Shown here: piece by piece, positions 15,485 through 24,175 of the stretch
Numbering within the stretch: position 1 is the stretch's first letter
Layout: each line of letters begins with the position of its first letter
Source of the DNA: Bacillus niameyensis
GTDB taxonomy: Bacteria > Bacillota > Bacilli > Bacillales > Bacillaceae_C
Assembly (NCBI RefSeq): GCF_001375535.1
Contig: NZ_LN831197.1
Coordinates: 1,397,330 to 1,461,329, forward strand
Reading direction: 5' to 3'
Length of the DNA stretch: 64,000 nucleotides
The notes under the pieces: model-generated
Databases searched by the model: none
What the model was told of the DNA's origin: nothing
The model's input: the letters and a program-made list of their open reading frames with translations, nothing else
Program-made: the position numbers and the translations under genes

Positions 15485-16467
15485 ACGCTCACCTCTTGTT
15501 CATACAACCAACACGCAACCTGATGACCATTATCCAATTGTTTCATTAAAGGATTTTTCTCTTTGCAAATACTCATGCACTGATCACAGCGGTCACTAAA
15601 ATAACAAGAAGGTTGCAACTCAATCAAGTTTGGCACTTGACCTGGTATTGTATAAAGTTTTTCTTTTCGTTGATTGATGACAGGCTTTGCTTGAAGCAAT
15701 CCCTTCGTATAAGGATGTTTTGGATTAGCAAAGAGCTCAACGACCGATGCATGTTCAATCACTTTTCCAGCATACATGACAATCACATAGTCGGCTACCT
15801 CCGCAACAACACCCAAATCATGTGTAATTAGCAACATGGCCATATTCCGCTCTTCTTTTAACGTTCTTAACAAATCTAATATTTGAGCCTGAATCGTTAC
15901 ATCAAGTGCTGTAGTTGGTTCGTCTGCTATTAGCAACTTAGGATCACAAGACAGAGCGATCGCAATCATGATTCTCTGTAACATTCCACCACTCAACTGA
16001 TGTGGATAAGAAGCATAGATTTCACGACTTCGACCAATTCCAACTAACTCAATCAATTCAATCGCCTTTTCTTTCGCTTGCTTTTTCGATAAAGCTTTAT
16101 GTTCCATCAACGGTTCAATAATTTGTTCACCAATTGTTAAAACCGGATTAAGTGATGTCATTGGTTCCTGAAAGATCATGGCAAAATCATTTCCACGTGC
16201 TCTGCGCAAGTCACCTTTTTTCATCTTTAGAAGATCTTTTCCTTCAAAGATAATCTCTCCACTTGAAACTTCCCCTGACGCAGGATCAATCAAGCCCATG
16301 ATAGACATTGCTGTTGCACTTTTCCCGCAGCCTGACTCTCCAACAAGGCATACCGTTTGCCCGTTCTTTATTTCAAAGCTGACATCATTTACAGCCTTCA
16401 CATTTCCTGCATCAGTGTGAAATTGTGTGAGTAAATGATTTACTTGTAATATTGGCTCATTCGACAC
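15481..16467 (-). CDS. peptide ABC transporter ATP-binding protein, AppD/DppD type
   Basis: 328 residues from a GTG start following GGAGG (the site overlaps the upstream stop codon). Walker A is GESGCGKSA, the Q-loop FQEPMTSLNPVLTIGEQI, signature LSGGMLQRIMIAIALS, Walker B LLIADEPTTALD and H-loop LLITHDLGVVAEVAD. The C-terminal Cys-containing region (YFSDRCDQCMSICKEKNPLM) is the D/F-type extension. It pairs with the F-type ATPase at the cytoplasmic side of the membrane permeases. Same operon, 5 bp after the permease gene. Confidence 0.93.
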   Translation of the reverse strand: MSNEPILQVNHLLTQFHTDAGNVKAVNDVSFEIKNGQTVCLVGESGCGKSATAMSIMGLIDPASGEVSSGEIIFEGKDLLKMKKGDLRRARGNDFAMIFQEPMTSLNPVLTIGEQIIEPLMEHKALSKKQAKEKAIELIELVGIGRSREIYASYPHQLSGGMLQRIMIAIALSCDPKLLIADEPTTALDVTIQAQILDLLRTLKEERNMAMLLITHDLGVVAEVADYVIVMYAGKVIEHASVVELFANPKHPYTKGLLQAKPVINQRKEKLYTIPGQVPNLIELQPSCYFSDRCDQCMSICKEKNPLMKQLDNGHQVACWLYEQEVSV

Positions 16468-16472
16468 ACTGA

Positions 16473-17399
16473 TTACCTCCTTTTCATATTTGGATCGATG
16501 GCATCGCGCAACCCATCGCCTAGTAAATTGATACTAATTACTGTCAAAAAGATTGCGACACCTGGTGGAATCCAAAGCCATGGGCGTTTTTGAAAATCAA
16601 TCAAGGAATTAGCTGCATTGATCATATTCCCCCATGAAGCAGTTGGCGGGACTACACCTAATCCAAAATAACTAAGGACAGATTCACTAAGAATAGCACT
16701 ACCTACACTTAGTGTCCCTGCAACAATCAATAAGGGAACGGTATTAGGCAATAAATGATTTAACAACTTTCTGCGATCGCGAAGGCCTAGCGCTTCAGTA
16801 GCTTGAATAAATTCCCGCTCCCGAAGACTGAGTATTTGACTGCGGACTAGTCGAGCGAGACCCGGCCATCCAACAAGACTAAGCATTAACATAACTATAT
16901 ATAATCTTTGTTCTGCTGGAACCTTCCACTCTGACATAACTGCAGCCATAATGAACAACAAAGGGAGTCCCGGAAGTGTCATTAAAATATCAGCTGTTCT
17001 CATTACAATTTGATCAACTATTCCTTTATAAAAGCCGGCTAATGTTCCGAGTAATGCCCCGATTGTTACTGACATGACCATAGCTCCAAGTCCTACTGTT
17101 AAAGAAATTCTCCCAGCAAGCATTAGTCGTGTTAATACATCACGTCCTAAACTATCCGTCCCTAGCCAATGAGCGCTACTTGGAGGTTGTTTGATGTTGC
17201 TTGTATCCACCCCAGCCGTTGTATAAGGTGATAAAAATGGGCCAATAAATGAAAACAAAAATATAAATATTAGAAACCCTAATCCGAATAGGGCGATTTT
17301 CTTTTTGAATAAACGCTGAAAAACTTGCCTCCATAAGGAAGATTTCCTTTCTCGCTTTACTCTATTTTGACTAACCGTCATCACTGAAGGATTTTCCAT
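16473..17399 (-). CDS. peptide ABC transporter permease, AppC/DppC type
   Basis: About 308 residues. The ATG at 17399 (MENPSVMTVSQNRVKR) is nine bases after AAGGAG; the TTG three codons earlier is too close to it. A cytoplasmic N-terminus is followed by the OppC_N helix (KKIALFGLGFLIFIFLFSF), the periplasm-like loop with HWLGTDSLGRDVLTRLM and five further helices including the EAA-type loop EFIQATEALGLRDRRKLLNHLLPN. It forms half of the membrane channel. Confidence 0.93.
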   Translation of the reverse strand: MENPSVMTVSQNRVKRERKSSLWRQVFQRLFKKKIALFGLGFLIFIFLFSFIGPFLSPYTTAGVDTSNIKQPPSSAHWLGTDSLGRDVLTRLMLAGRISLTVGLGAMVMSVTIGALLGTLAGFYKGIVDQIVMRTADILMTLPGLPLLFIMAAVMSEWKVPAEQRLYIVMLMLSLVGWPGLARLVRSQILSLREREFIQATEALGLRDRRKLLNHLLPNTVPLLIVAGTLSVGSAILSESVLSYFGLGVVPPTASWGNMINAANSLIDFQKRPWLWIPPGVAIFLTVISINLLGDGLRDAIDPNMKRR

Positions 17400-17450
17400 C
17401 CGATTCAACTCCTTACTGACTTTCCTAAGCCATCCCTTCCCGCAAACTTT

Positions 17451-18407
17451 CTATTTCAATCGCACCCGCGGATCTGCAACACCATACAGCAAGTCAGCTA
17501 TTAAATTGCTTATAACTGTAAGAAGCGCAATGAACATTGTAAAGCCCATTAATAACGGATAATCTCGAACCGTAAACGCCTGCATGTAAATTGCACCGAT
17601 TCCTGGCCAATTGAAGATTTGTTCGGTAATAATCGCACCACTGAAAAGGGCCGGCAACTCAAAGGCAAATAATGTAATGGCTGGAAGTAGTGCGTTCCTA
17701 AGGGCATGCTTATATACAACTGCTTTCTCCTTCAATCCTTTTGCCCGTGCAGTTCGGACGAAGTCTTGCTTTATAACCTCAAGCATATTAGTCCGGAAAT
17801 AACGGGCGAGTCCACCAATCCCGAGCATCGTTAATACCATAACTGGTAGAATCATATGCTCAGCAATATCTTTAAAATATTCCCATCCGCTGTAATCACT
17901 ACCGGTTGTAATCATCCCTCCTGCTGGGAACCAACCGAGATCGACAGCAAAAAACTTAATCAAAATCAAACCAAGGAAAAATGACGGTGTCGCCATTCCA
18001 GCAAAAACAAGGACAGTAGCTAAAGAATCAAATATGGAATATTGACGTGTTGCAGAGACTACACCAACAATGACAGCAATAATCCATGTCAGAACTAGTG
18101 AAGCTAAGGCTACAATGAAAGAACTCCATATATAATTTCCCAGAACCTCTACAACTGGCCGTTGGAATTGTAAAGAATAACCTAAATCTCCTTGTAATAA
18201 ATTTCCGACCCAAATGAAATATCTTTTGATCCCTGGTTGATCAAAGCCATACAAAGCATAGAGTTCAGCCTTCCGTTCGGCAGTCAAGTTGGGGTCTGAA
18301 TCTACGAAATTCCCAGGAACAAGGGAATATAAGAAAAAAATAAGAATGGACGCTCCAATGAGTGTTGGAATTAAATATATTAATCTTTTAAATACATAAC
18401 CTTTCAA
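17451..18407 (-). CDS. peptide ABC transporter permease, AppB/DppB type
   Basis: 318 residues with a TTG start about nine bases after GGGGGAG. The family N-terminus MKGYVFKRLIYLIPTLIGASILIFFL is present, then about five more helices, with the EAA loop DFVRTARAKGLKEKAVVYKHALRNALLP and FSGAIITEQIFNWPGIG. It is the second channel subunit. A stem-loop separates it from the binding-protein gene upstream. Confidence 0.93.
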   Translation of the reverse strand: MKGYVFKRLIYLIPTLIGASILIFFLYSLVPGNFVDSDPNLTAERKAELYALYGFDQPGIKRYFIWVGNLLQGDLGYSLQFQRPVVEVLGNYIWSSFIVALASLVLTWIIAVIVGVVSATRQYSIFDSLATVLVFAGMATPSFFLGLILIKFFAVDLGWFPAGGMITTGSDYSGWEYFKDIAEHMILPVMVLTMLGIGGLARYFRTNMLEVIKQDFVRTARAKGLKEKAVVYKHALRNALLPAITLFAFELPALFSGAIITEQIFNWPGIGAIYMQAFTVRDYPLLMGFTMFIALLTVISNLIADLLYGVADPRVRLK

Positions 18408-18489
18408 GCTTACATCTCCCCCAATTTTATAAAGGTAGGATCATTCATTATGTTTCGCTGTGTTCCATTCACGGAATCTTCATACAATT

Positions 18490-18522
18490 AGGCGTATCCA
18501 AATTCTGCATCTGGATACGCCT
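18490..18522. terminator. stem-loop between binding-protein and permease genes
   Basis: AGGCGTATCCA and TGGATACGCCT form an 11-bp perfect stem. The T-run (TATTTTT) is on the plus side, while on the minus (operon) side the tail is weak. It may reduce read-through or protect the binding-protein mRNA end, giving more binding protein than channel. Confidence 0.55.
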
Positions 18523-18569
18523 TAACTATTTTTCCGTCAAGCAATCATGATGCCTAATCTACGAATCTT

Positions 18570-20306
18570 TTACTCGTTCACATCCACTATTTTCAAATTC
18601 TTTAGGCTAGATGAGATGCCCCGATATCCATTTGGTTCAAAGCCTTCCACCCGAGCATTCGTCCCACTTAATACTTTTGTATAGGATAGCAAAATCAATG
18701 GTGGATCCTCATCTAAAGCTTTATATAATTCATGAAAGGCAGTAACTCGTTCATTTTGATCATTTGTCGCAATTGTCGCATTAATTAATTCATCGATTTT
18801 TTCATTTCCAAACCCTTTTATGATCGAGTCATTTGCCTTCGTTTGAAAACTATCGATTCCATTGTATGGATCCGTCAACATTGGAGTTGAGAAAGAAGCA
18901 AGATCATGATCTCCATTTTCTACACGGGCAAGCAAAGCATTGAAGTCCATTTGTTCAACCTGAAAATCAATACCGATTTCCTTATAGTTTTCTTTAGCAA
19001 TTGGAATCAATGTATCGCTAATTCCTCCAGCACGTGTGAAATAATAGACTACAAGCTTTTTCCCGTCCTTTTCACGAATTCCATCTGATCCTTCTGTCCA
19101 CCCAGCTTCTTCTAGTAATTGTTTTGCTTTTTCAGGATCGTAATCTGTGCTGCCAATCTCATTCGTATAGGCCCATGATGCTGGAGATACCGGAATATTA
19201 GCTACCTCACCATAACCTTGATAGAAAGTATCTACGATTGTTTTCCGATCCAATCCATAAATGAAGGCTTGACGAACTTTTGGATCTTTAAATATTTCTT
19301 TTTCGTGATTAAAAGAAATATAGCTGTAAGCAGATGATGTATAAATATTAATGTTGGCAAAACCTAATCCTTGTAAAAACTCAAAATTATCTTGGCTAGC
19401 TGTAAATCCACTATAATCTAGTTCACCAGTTTGGAAGAATTGTATGGAATCCCCTTCTGTTGTCTTATAAATAAATTGATCCACTTCCGGTTTTCCACCA
19501 AAGTAATATTCGTTAGCCTCGTAGCGAATCTCTTGACCAGGCAAATAGTCAACGAAACGGAACGGGCCCGCTCCTACTGGTTTTAAATGTAATGCGTTAA
19601 TATAATCCAAGTTTCCTTTTTTATAGTCTTTTCCGTAATAATCCTTCTTCAAGACAACTCCACCAAGGAGTCTTAGTGAGCGAGCATTGACTTGTTCTGT
19701 TGTAATTTCAATCGTTTTCTCATCAATTACGTTAATTCCAGAAATACTTTCTGCATTACCATTTTTATAATCTAAACCACCAACAACTTTTGCTTCTGTA
19801 ATATCAGTGCCACCTGGATAACTAGGATCGTGTAGCAATGTTAAGGTGAATTCCACATCGTCAGCTGTAAGTGGAGTTCCATCATCAAACAATAGCCCAT
19901 CGCGTAAGTGATAAGTATAAGTTAAACCGTCATCCGATACATCCCATTTTTCTGCAAGTCCTGGAACCGGCTCACCAGCTTCATTAATATCAACTAAAGG
20001 TGGAAACATAACAGATTGGACATTCCCATCATATCCACTTGTATTAAAGAAAGGTGTGAACACTCCGCCTGGCTCTTGTAATCCAACAACGACTGTATTC
20101 CCGCGATCAATAGCCAGCTTTGGAGAAGTACTAGGATTTTCAGCTTTTATTTGTGTATCTTCCACAGTATCTGACTCAGATTTACTGCCAGTACCAGATC
20201 CTTTATCTTTTTCACTACCATTGGAACTTGTATCTGCAGCACAAGCGGCAAGGACAACACTAAGCAAGATCATACTTAAAAATGAAGTGAATTTTAATAA
20301 TTTCAT
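18570..20306 (-). CDS. peptide-binding lipoprotein of the ABC transporter (SBP family 5)
   Basis: About 578 residues from ATG 20306. The signal peptide ends in a lipobox (SVVLAACAADTSS), so Cys is lipidated and the protein is tethered outside the membrane. A Ser/Gly/Asp-rich linker follows, then the family-5 solute-binding fold with KWDVSDDGLTYTYHLRDGLLFDDGTPLTADDVEFT and KDPKVRQAFIYGLDRKTIVDTFYQG. The length is nearest to AppA-type proteins. It delivers peptides, or another substrate, to the permeases encoded next. Because an M20 amidohydrolase precedes it in the operon, an acylated or conjugated amino acid or peptide is a reasonable guess. Confidence 0.92.
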   Translation of the reverse strand: MKLLKFTSFLSMILLSVVLAACAADTSSNGSEKDKGSGTGSKSESDTVEDTQIKAENPSTSPKLAIDRGNTVVVGLQEPGGVFTPFFNTSGYDGNVQSVMFPPLVDINEAGEPVPGLAEKWDVSDDGLTYTYHLRDGLLFDDGTPLTADDVEFTLTLLHDPSYPGGTDITEAKVVGGLDYKNGNAESISGINVIDEKTIEITTEQVNARSLRLLGGVVLKKDYYGKDYKKGNLDYINALHLKPVGAGPFRFVDYLPGQEIRYEANEYYFGGKPEVDQFIYKTTEGDSIQFFQTGELDYSGFTASQDNFEFLQGLGFANINIYTSSAYSYISFNHEKEIFKDPKVRQAFIYGLDRKTIVDTFYQGYGEVANIPVSPASWAYTNEIGSTDYDPEKAKQLLEEAGWTEGSDGIREKDGKKLVVYYFTRAGGISDTLIPIAKENYKEIGIDFQVEQMDFNALLARVENGDHDLASFSTPMLTDPYNGIDSFQTKANDSIIKGFGNEKIDELINATIATNDQNERVTAFHELYKALDEDPPLILLSYTKVLSGTNARVEGFEPNGYRGISSSLKNLKIVDVNE

Positions 20307-20379
20307 CAATCTTTCCCCTTTTCCTTTTTACATTACAACGGTTTTTGCATTATTCTTATGAGTAAACTTGGTTTTATAA

Positions 20380-21576
20380 TCAAAATAAATAATGTGAAAC
20401 GATGGTCACGAACGATTTTTCAATATTTAATAACGCTTGCTCGTCAAAATCAAACTTCGGGTGATGATGTGGAAAATGCGTACTTTCATTATCATTCCGA
20501 GCCCCAACATTAAAGAAAGTTCCTGGTTTTTCCTGTAAGAAATAGGCAAAATCTTCCGCGCCCATTCCTGGTTCTAGTTCAATCACAGAGGATTCAGTAA
20601 AAACTTCCTCAAAAATTCCTTTGACAGTTTCTGATTCTTTAGGGTGATTATAAAGTGCTGGATAGCCGAGCAGATAATCGATCGAAAATTCCGCCCCAAA
20701 GCCTTCCGTAATTCCTTTGACAATAGAATAAATATTATCTTTCACTTGTTTTCTGACATCTTCGTCAAATGTACGGACAGTTCCTTCCAGTCTTGCAGTG
20801 TCAGCAATAATATTGAACGCACCGCCAGCTTGGAACACTCCGATTGTGACAACAGCTGATTTTAACGGATTAACTTTCCGGCTAACAATTTTTTGTAATG
20901 CGTTAACGATATCACTGCCAATTACGATCGAATCGATAGTATCATGAGGTCTCGCACCGTGTCCGCCTTTTCCTTTTACGATTATTTCGAATTTATCAAC
21001 GGCAGCTGAAGTAAATCCCTGTCCAACAGCAACTTTCCCTAATGGAATTCCGGATGCTAGATGAGCGCCAAATACGTAATCAACACCATCTAAAATTCCT
21101 TCTTCAATCATAAACTTTGCTCCTCCAGGTGGAGTTTCTTCTGCTGGTTGGAAAACAAAAACGATGTTACCTTTTATATTTTCCCGATATTTACTTAATA
21201 CTTTAGCAGTCCCTAATAACGCTGCGGTATGCCCATCATGTCCACATGCATGCATTACACCGGGGTTTAACGATTTGTAAGGTGTGTCTTTTTCGTCTTC
21301 AATTGGAAGAGCATCAAAATCTGCCCTTAGAGCAATCGTTTTGCCCGATTGGCCACCCGTTAAAATTGCGACTAGTCCGTGTCCTCCGATATTCGTTTTT
21401 ACATCAAAACCAAAGCTTACTAGTTTCTTCTCAATATACTTAGCAGTTTTCACCTCATGAAATGAAAGCTCTGGATGCTGATGCATATATCTTCTCCAGT
21501 TAATAACCTCCTCAAGGTTATCTTCCAGTTCAATAAAAATTGATTCTAAAATGGTTTGATGTTCTGTTAATGGCAT
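20380..21576 (-). CDS. M20 family amidohydrolase (N-acyl-amino acid type)
   Basis: 398 residues, the usual length of the M20D group. Motifs: MHQHPELSFHE, HACGHDGHTAALLG (with the metal-bridging Cys), FQPAEETPPGGAKFMIEEG, GGHGARPHDTIDSI, GMGAEDFAYF and the late HHPKFDFDE. These enzymes remove acyl or aryl groups from amino acids (N-acetyl amino acids, hippurate, IAA conjugates) or cleave small dipeptides in the cytoplasm. It is the first gene of the peptide transporter operon, 74 bp before the binding protein, so the two probably form an uptake-and-hydrolysis pathway. AAGGGGAG precedes the ATG. Confidence 0.92.
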   Translation of the reverse strand: MPLTEHQTILESIFIELEDNLEEVINWRRYMHQHPELSFHEVKTAKYIEKKLVSFGFDVKTNIGGHGLVAILTGGQSGKTIALRADFDALPIEDEKDTPYKSLNPGVMHACGHDGHTAALLGTAKVLSKYRENIKGNIVFVFQPAEETPPGGAKFMIEEGILDGVDYVFGAHLASGIPLGKVAVGQGFTSAAVDKFEIIVKGKGGHGARPHDTIDSIVIGSDIVNALQKIVSRKVNPLKSAVVTIGVFQAGGAFNIIADTARLEGTVRTFDEDVRKQVKDNIYSIVKGITEGFGAEFSIDYLLGYPALYNHPKESETVKGIFEEVFTESSVIELEPGMGAEDFAYFLQEKPGTFFNVGARNDNESTHFPHHHPKFDFDEQALLNIEKSFVTIVSHYLF

Positions 21577-21911
21577 TTATTTCAACTCCCCTTTCGTACA
21601 ATTCCTACTAATCTAATAGGTTTAATGATTTCGTTCATTGTATTCCATAATTTTCAAAATAGCAACAGTTTTATTTAAAATTGAATAAAAAATTTTCTTT
21701 CAAGACAGAAAATAAGCTATCCAACAGTGGATAGCCCTAATCATTGATTATAAAAAGTCACTCTTATTTTGAGCTCAGCACTTCCCAGTATTTCAAATGT
21801 TGGATCCTATCCGCAAAAGATATCTTTCTATCAATGTTTGTAAAAAATCTCCAATGGAGAACCGGTTACATATTTATAAAAAAAGCACCTCCCATAGTTC
21901 GGAAGGTACTC
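21577..21911. other. intergenic region with two hairpins
   Basis: Between heme O synthase and the amidohydrolase operon. It holds a short perfect hairpin GCTATCCA/TGGATAGC (21716-21735), followed on the minus strand by TTATTTTC, and the ctaO terminator (21877-21910). The promoter of the amidohydrolase operon must lie near 21590-21700, but no clear boxes were assigned. No gene was seen. Confidence 0.5.
21877..21910 (-). terminator. intrinsic terminator of the heme O synthase gene
   Basis: On the minus strand AGTACCTTCC pairs with GGGAGGTGCT (10 bp with G-U pairs), followed by seven T, starting 2 bases after the stop codon. Confidence 0.8.
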
Positions 21912-22820
21912 CTAATCAAATATTGGCAATGTCACAATAATCATCAACAGAAAAACGATTGTTAAATAATTGACTGACCAAAGAAAAATTATATGCGCCC
22001 ATTTCAAATCATTTTTCGTATATAATCCTTTTATACTTACAACAAGCCAAAGGACATTAAATAGTGTCGTAATGACAACGAAAGTTATACCTAGAGAGGC
22101 TAAGAAAAAAGGCAGTGGAAGTAAACATGCAACATAAATAACAATTTGGCGTTTTGTCATTGCAAAACCATGTACTACAGGAAGCATAGCTACTCCAGCC
22201 GCTTTATACTCTTTCCACTTCTTCATGGCAATCGCAAAAGTGTGTGGCATTTGCCAAATAAAGATCATCAAAGCTAAAGTGATTGGTACTAGATGAAAAC
22301 TGGACTCAAGCGCAGACCAGCCAATTATAGGTGTTACAGCTCCAGAAATACTCCCGATGACTGTGTTAAGTGTGTACTTTCGTTTAGTCCACATCGTATA
22401 CAGCACGACATATGTAAACCACCCCACAAATGTGTAGAATGTCGCTTCAACTGTAGTAAATAATAAAAGGATAAATCCCACTACTGTGAGACCAATACCA
22501 ATTACTAATACGCTATTAAGAGATATATTTCCTGTAACCGTCGGACGGTATTTCGTCCGATCCATAATGGTATCAATGTCAACATCATACCAATTATTTA
22601 GAGTAAGGGCCCCGGCCATCACAAATGTACTCCCTAACAAAACGAGGACGAATAATTCCCAATACGATGCGAATGAAGAATCTGTAAAGTATAACGCTAA
22701 CCAAAAACCTGTCACAACAGGGAGGACATTAGCAATTAAAACCCCTGCTTTAAACAGTGATTTCAAATCCTGTACGAAGCTAGGAAGCCTATCTTGAAAG
22801 TCCTTTATATTCTTGCTCAT
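21912..22820 (-). CDS. ctaO: protoheme IX farnesyltransferase (heme O synthase)
   Basis: 302 residues with about nine membrane helices. The UbiA-family prenyl-diphosphate motif is NNWYDVDIDTIMDRTKYRPTVTG (Asp-rich, with the CtaB-type DRT.xRP), and a second polar loop carries QMPHTFAIAMKKWKEYKAAGVAMLP. It transfers a farnesyl group to heme B in the membrane, making heme O for terminal oxidases. It is alone here, not in the ctaCDEF oxidase cluster, so I used the name of the second B. subtilis paralogue (ctaO); ctaB would be the alternative. GGGGAGGGA precedes the ATG. It is divergent from des. Confidence 0.93.
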   Translation of the reverse strand: MSKNIKDFQDRLPSFVQDLKSLFKAGVLIANVLPVVTGFWLALYFTDSSFASYWELFVLVLLGSTFVMAGALTLNNWYDVDIDTIMDRTKYRPTVTGNISLNSVLVIGIGLTVVGFILLLFTTVEATFYTFVGWFTYVVLYTMWTKRKYTLNTVIGSISGAVTPIIGWSALESSFHLVPITLALMIFIWQMPHTFAIAMKKWKEYKAAGVAMLPVVHGFAMTKRQIVIYVACLLPLPFFLASLGITFVVITTLFNVLWLVVSIKGLYTKNDLKWAHIIFLWSVNYLTIVFLLMIIVTLPIFD

Positions 22821-22914
22821 ACTGTCCCTCCCCGTTCAGTAAATCTCTATTCCGCAGAATTCACTCTAAAATAACTATATCATTTCCAAACTATAAAATT
22901 AAAGAAAACTCATT

Positions 22915-22965
22915 AAACCATGACATTTATAATGGTTTGTCCGTGACAATTATGCCTTTTATGTT
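22915..22965 (+). promoter_or_regulatory. putative des promoter with inverted-repeat operator
   Basis: TTGTCC (22937-22942), 17-bp spacer, TATGTT (22960-22965) make a plausible sigma-A promoter. The inverted repeat AAACCAT (22915-22921) / ATGGTTT (22932-22938) lies just upstream and touches the -35, centred about 45 bp before the expected start. Phosphorylated DesR activates des from this kind of position. Sequence pattern only. Confidence 0.4.
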
Positions 22966-23019
22966 TTTTTCTTTTACTTTACATTAAATATAAAGAAAGC
23001 AAGGATGGTGAAGTAACTT

Positions 23020-24063
23020 ATGTCTAAATTGGATCATCGGAATTTAAGAAAGCAAATTGCCCATTATGAAAAAGCAAATACGAAAAGTAGTGTTTGGCAA
23101 GTGATCAATACGCTTGTACCATTTTTTCTTCTATGGTTTTTGGCATACAAAAGCATATCCATCTCCTATTTCCTTACATTTGCATTATGCATAATAGCAG
23201 CCGGATTTTTAGTTAGGATTTTCATCATTTTTCATGATTGCTGTCATGGCTCGTTTTTCAAAAAAGGAAGAGCGAATCAAATTATCGGCACAATTACAGG
23301 AATATTAACTTTTTGTCCTTATGAACAATGGAAACATAGTCATGCTATCCACCATGCAACAAGTAGTAACTTGAATAAGCGTGGTACAGGTGATGTTTGG
23401 GTAATGACTGTTGATGAATATATCGCAGCATCGAAATGGCAAAAAATAGCCTACCGTTTATATCGTAACCCATTTGTTATGTTTATTCTTGGACCAATTT
23501 ATATCTTTCTTGTTGCATATCGTTTTAATACGAAAAACGCTAAACCGAGAGAACGCCGCAACACATATGTTACAAATATTTCCATAGTCATTGCCATTGT
23601 TCTATTATGTTGGTTAGTCGGATGGCAATCCTTCCTACTTGTCCAAGGACCCATTTTCTTAATTTCCGGATCGCTCGGAATTTGGCTATTCTATGTCCAA
23701 CATCAATTCGAGGATTCTTATTTTGAAAACCAAGATAATTGGGATTTTGTAAAAGCTGCAATAGACGGAAGTTCCTATTATAAACTTCCAAAAGTACTTC
23801 AGTGGTTAACAGGAAATATTGGTTTTCATCATATCCATCATTTAAGTCCTAGAATCCCGAACTACTATTTAGAAGAAGTACACAATAATCATAAACCGTT
23901 ACAGGAAGCAACAACAATTACACTTTCAACAAGCTTGCGTTCACTTCATTTTCGTTTATGGGATGAAAAAAATAAAAGGTTTATTGGATTCAAAGAAATA
24001 AAAAGCGTCCTTGAAAAGGATGAAAAAATACCAACATCTATTCCATCGGTTAAAAATTCTTAG
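23020..24063 (+). CDS. des: acyl-lipid fatty acid desaturase
   Basis: 347 residues. The three His boxes of the membrane di-iron desaturases are present: HDCCH (about 76), HAIHH (about 107) and HHIHH (about 270), with four membrane helices. It introduces a cis double bond (delta-5 in B. subtilis) into phospholipid acyl chains to restore fluidity after cold shock. Its length and the following desKR genes match the B. subtilis des locus. AAGGATGGTG lies before the ATG. A terminator separates it from desK. Confidence 0.95.
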   Translation: MSKLDHRNLRKQIAHYEKANTKSSVWQVINTLVPFFLLWFLAYKSISISYFLTFALCIIAAGFLVRIFIIFHDCCHGSFFKKGRANQIIGTITGILTFCPYEQWKHSHAIHHATSSNLNKRGTGDVWVMTVDEYIAASKWQKIAYRLYRNPFVMFILGPIYIFLVAYRFNTKNAKPRERRNTYVTNISIVIAIVLLCWLVGWQSFLLVQGPIFLISGSLGIWLFYVQHQFEDSYFENQDNWDFVKAAIDGSSYYKLPKVLQWLTGNIGFHHIHHLSPRIPNYYLEEVHNNHKPLQEATTITLSTSLRSLHFRLWDEKNKRFIGFKEIKSVLEKDEKIPTSIPSVKNS

Positions 24064-24071
24064 AATTCAGC

Positions 24072-24110
24072 AAGCTCCTTTGTGTTATGATGACAAAGGA
24101 GCTTATTTTA
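24072..24110 (+). terminator. intrinsic terminator between des and desK
   Basis: A perfect 12-bp stem AAGCTCCTTTGT / ACAAAGGAGCTT (24072-24083 and 24093-24104) with a 9-base loop, followed by ATTTTAT. It uncouples the cold-induced desaturase from the two-component genes. Confidence 0.85.
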
Positions 24111-24175
24111 TAATATAAGAAGAGAGAGATAGGCTAAATCAGGAGCTAGTTTTCTTAAAAATTGAGGTTTAAAAG

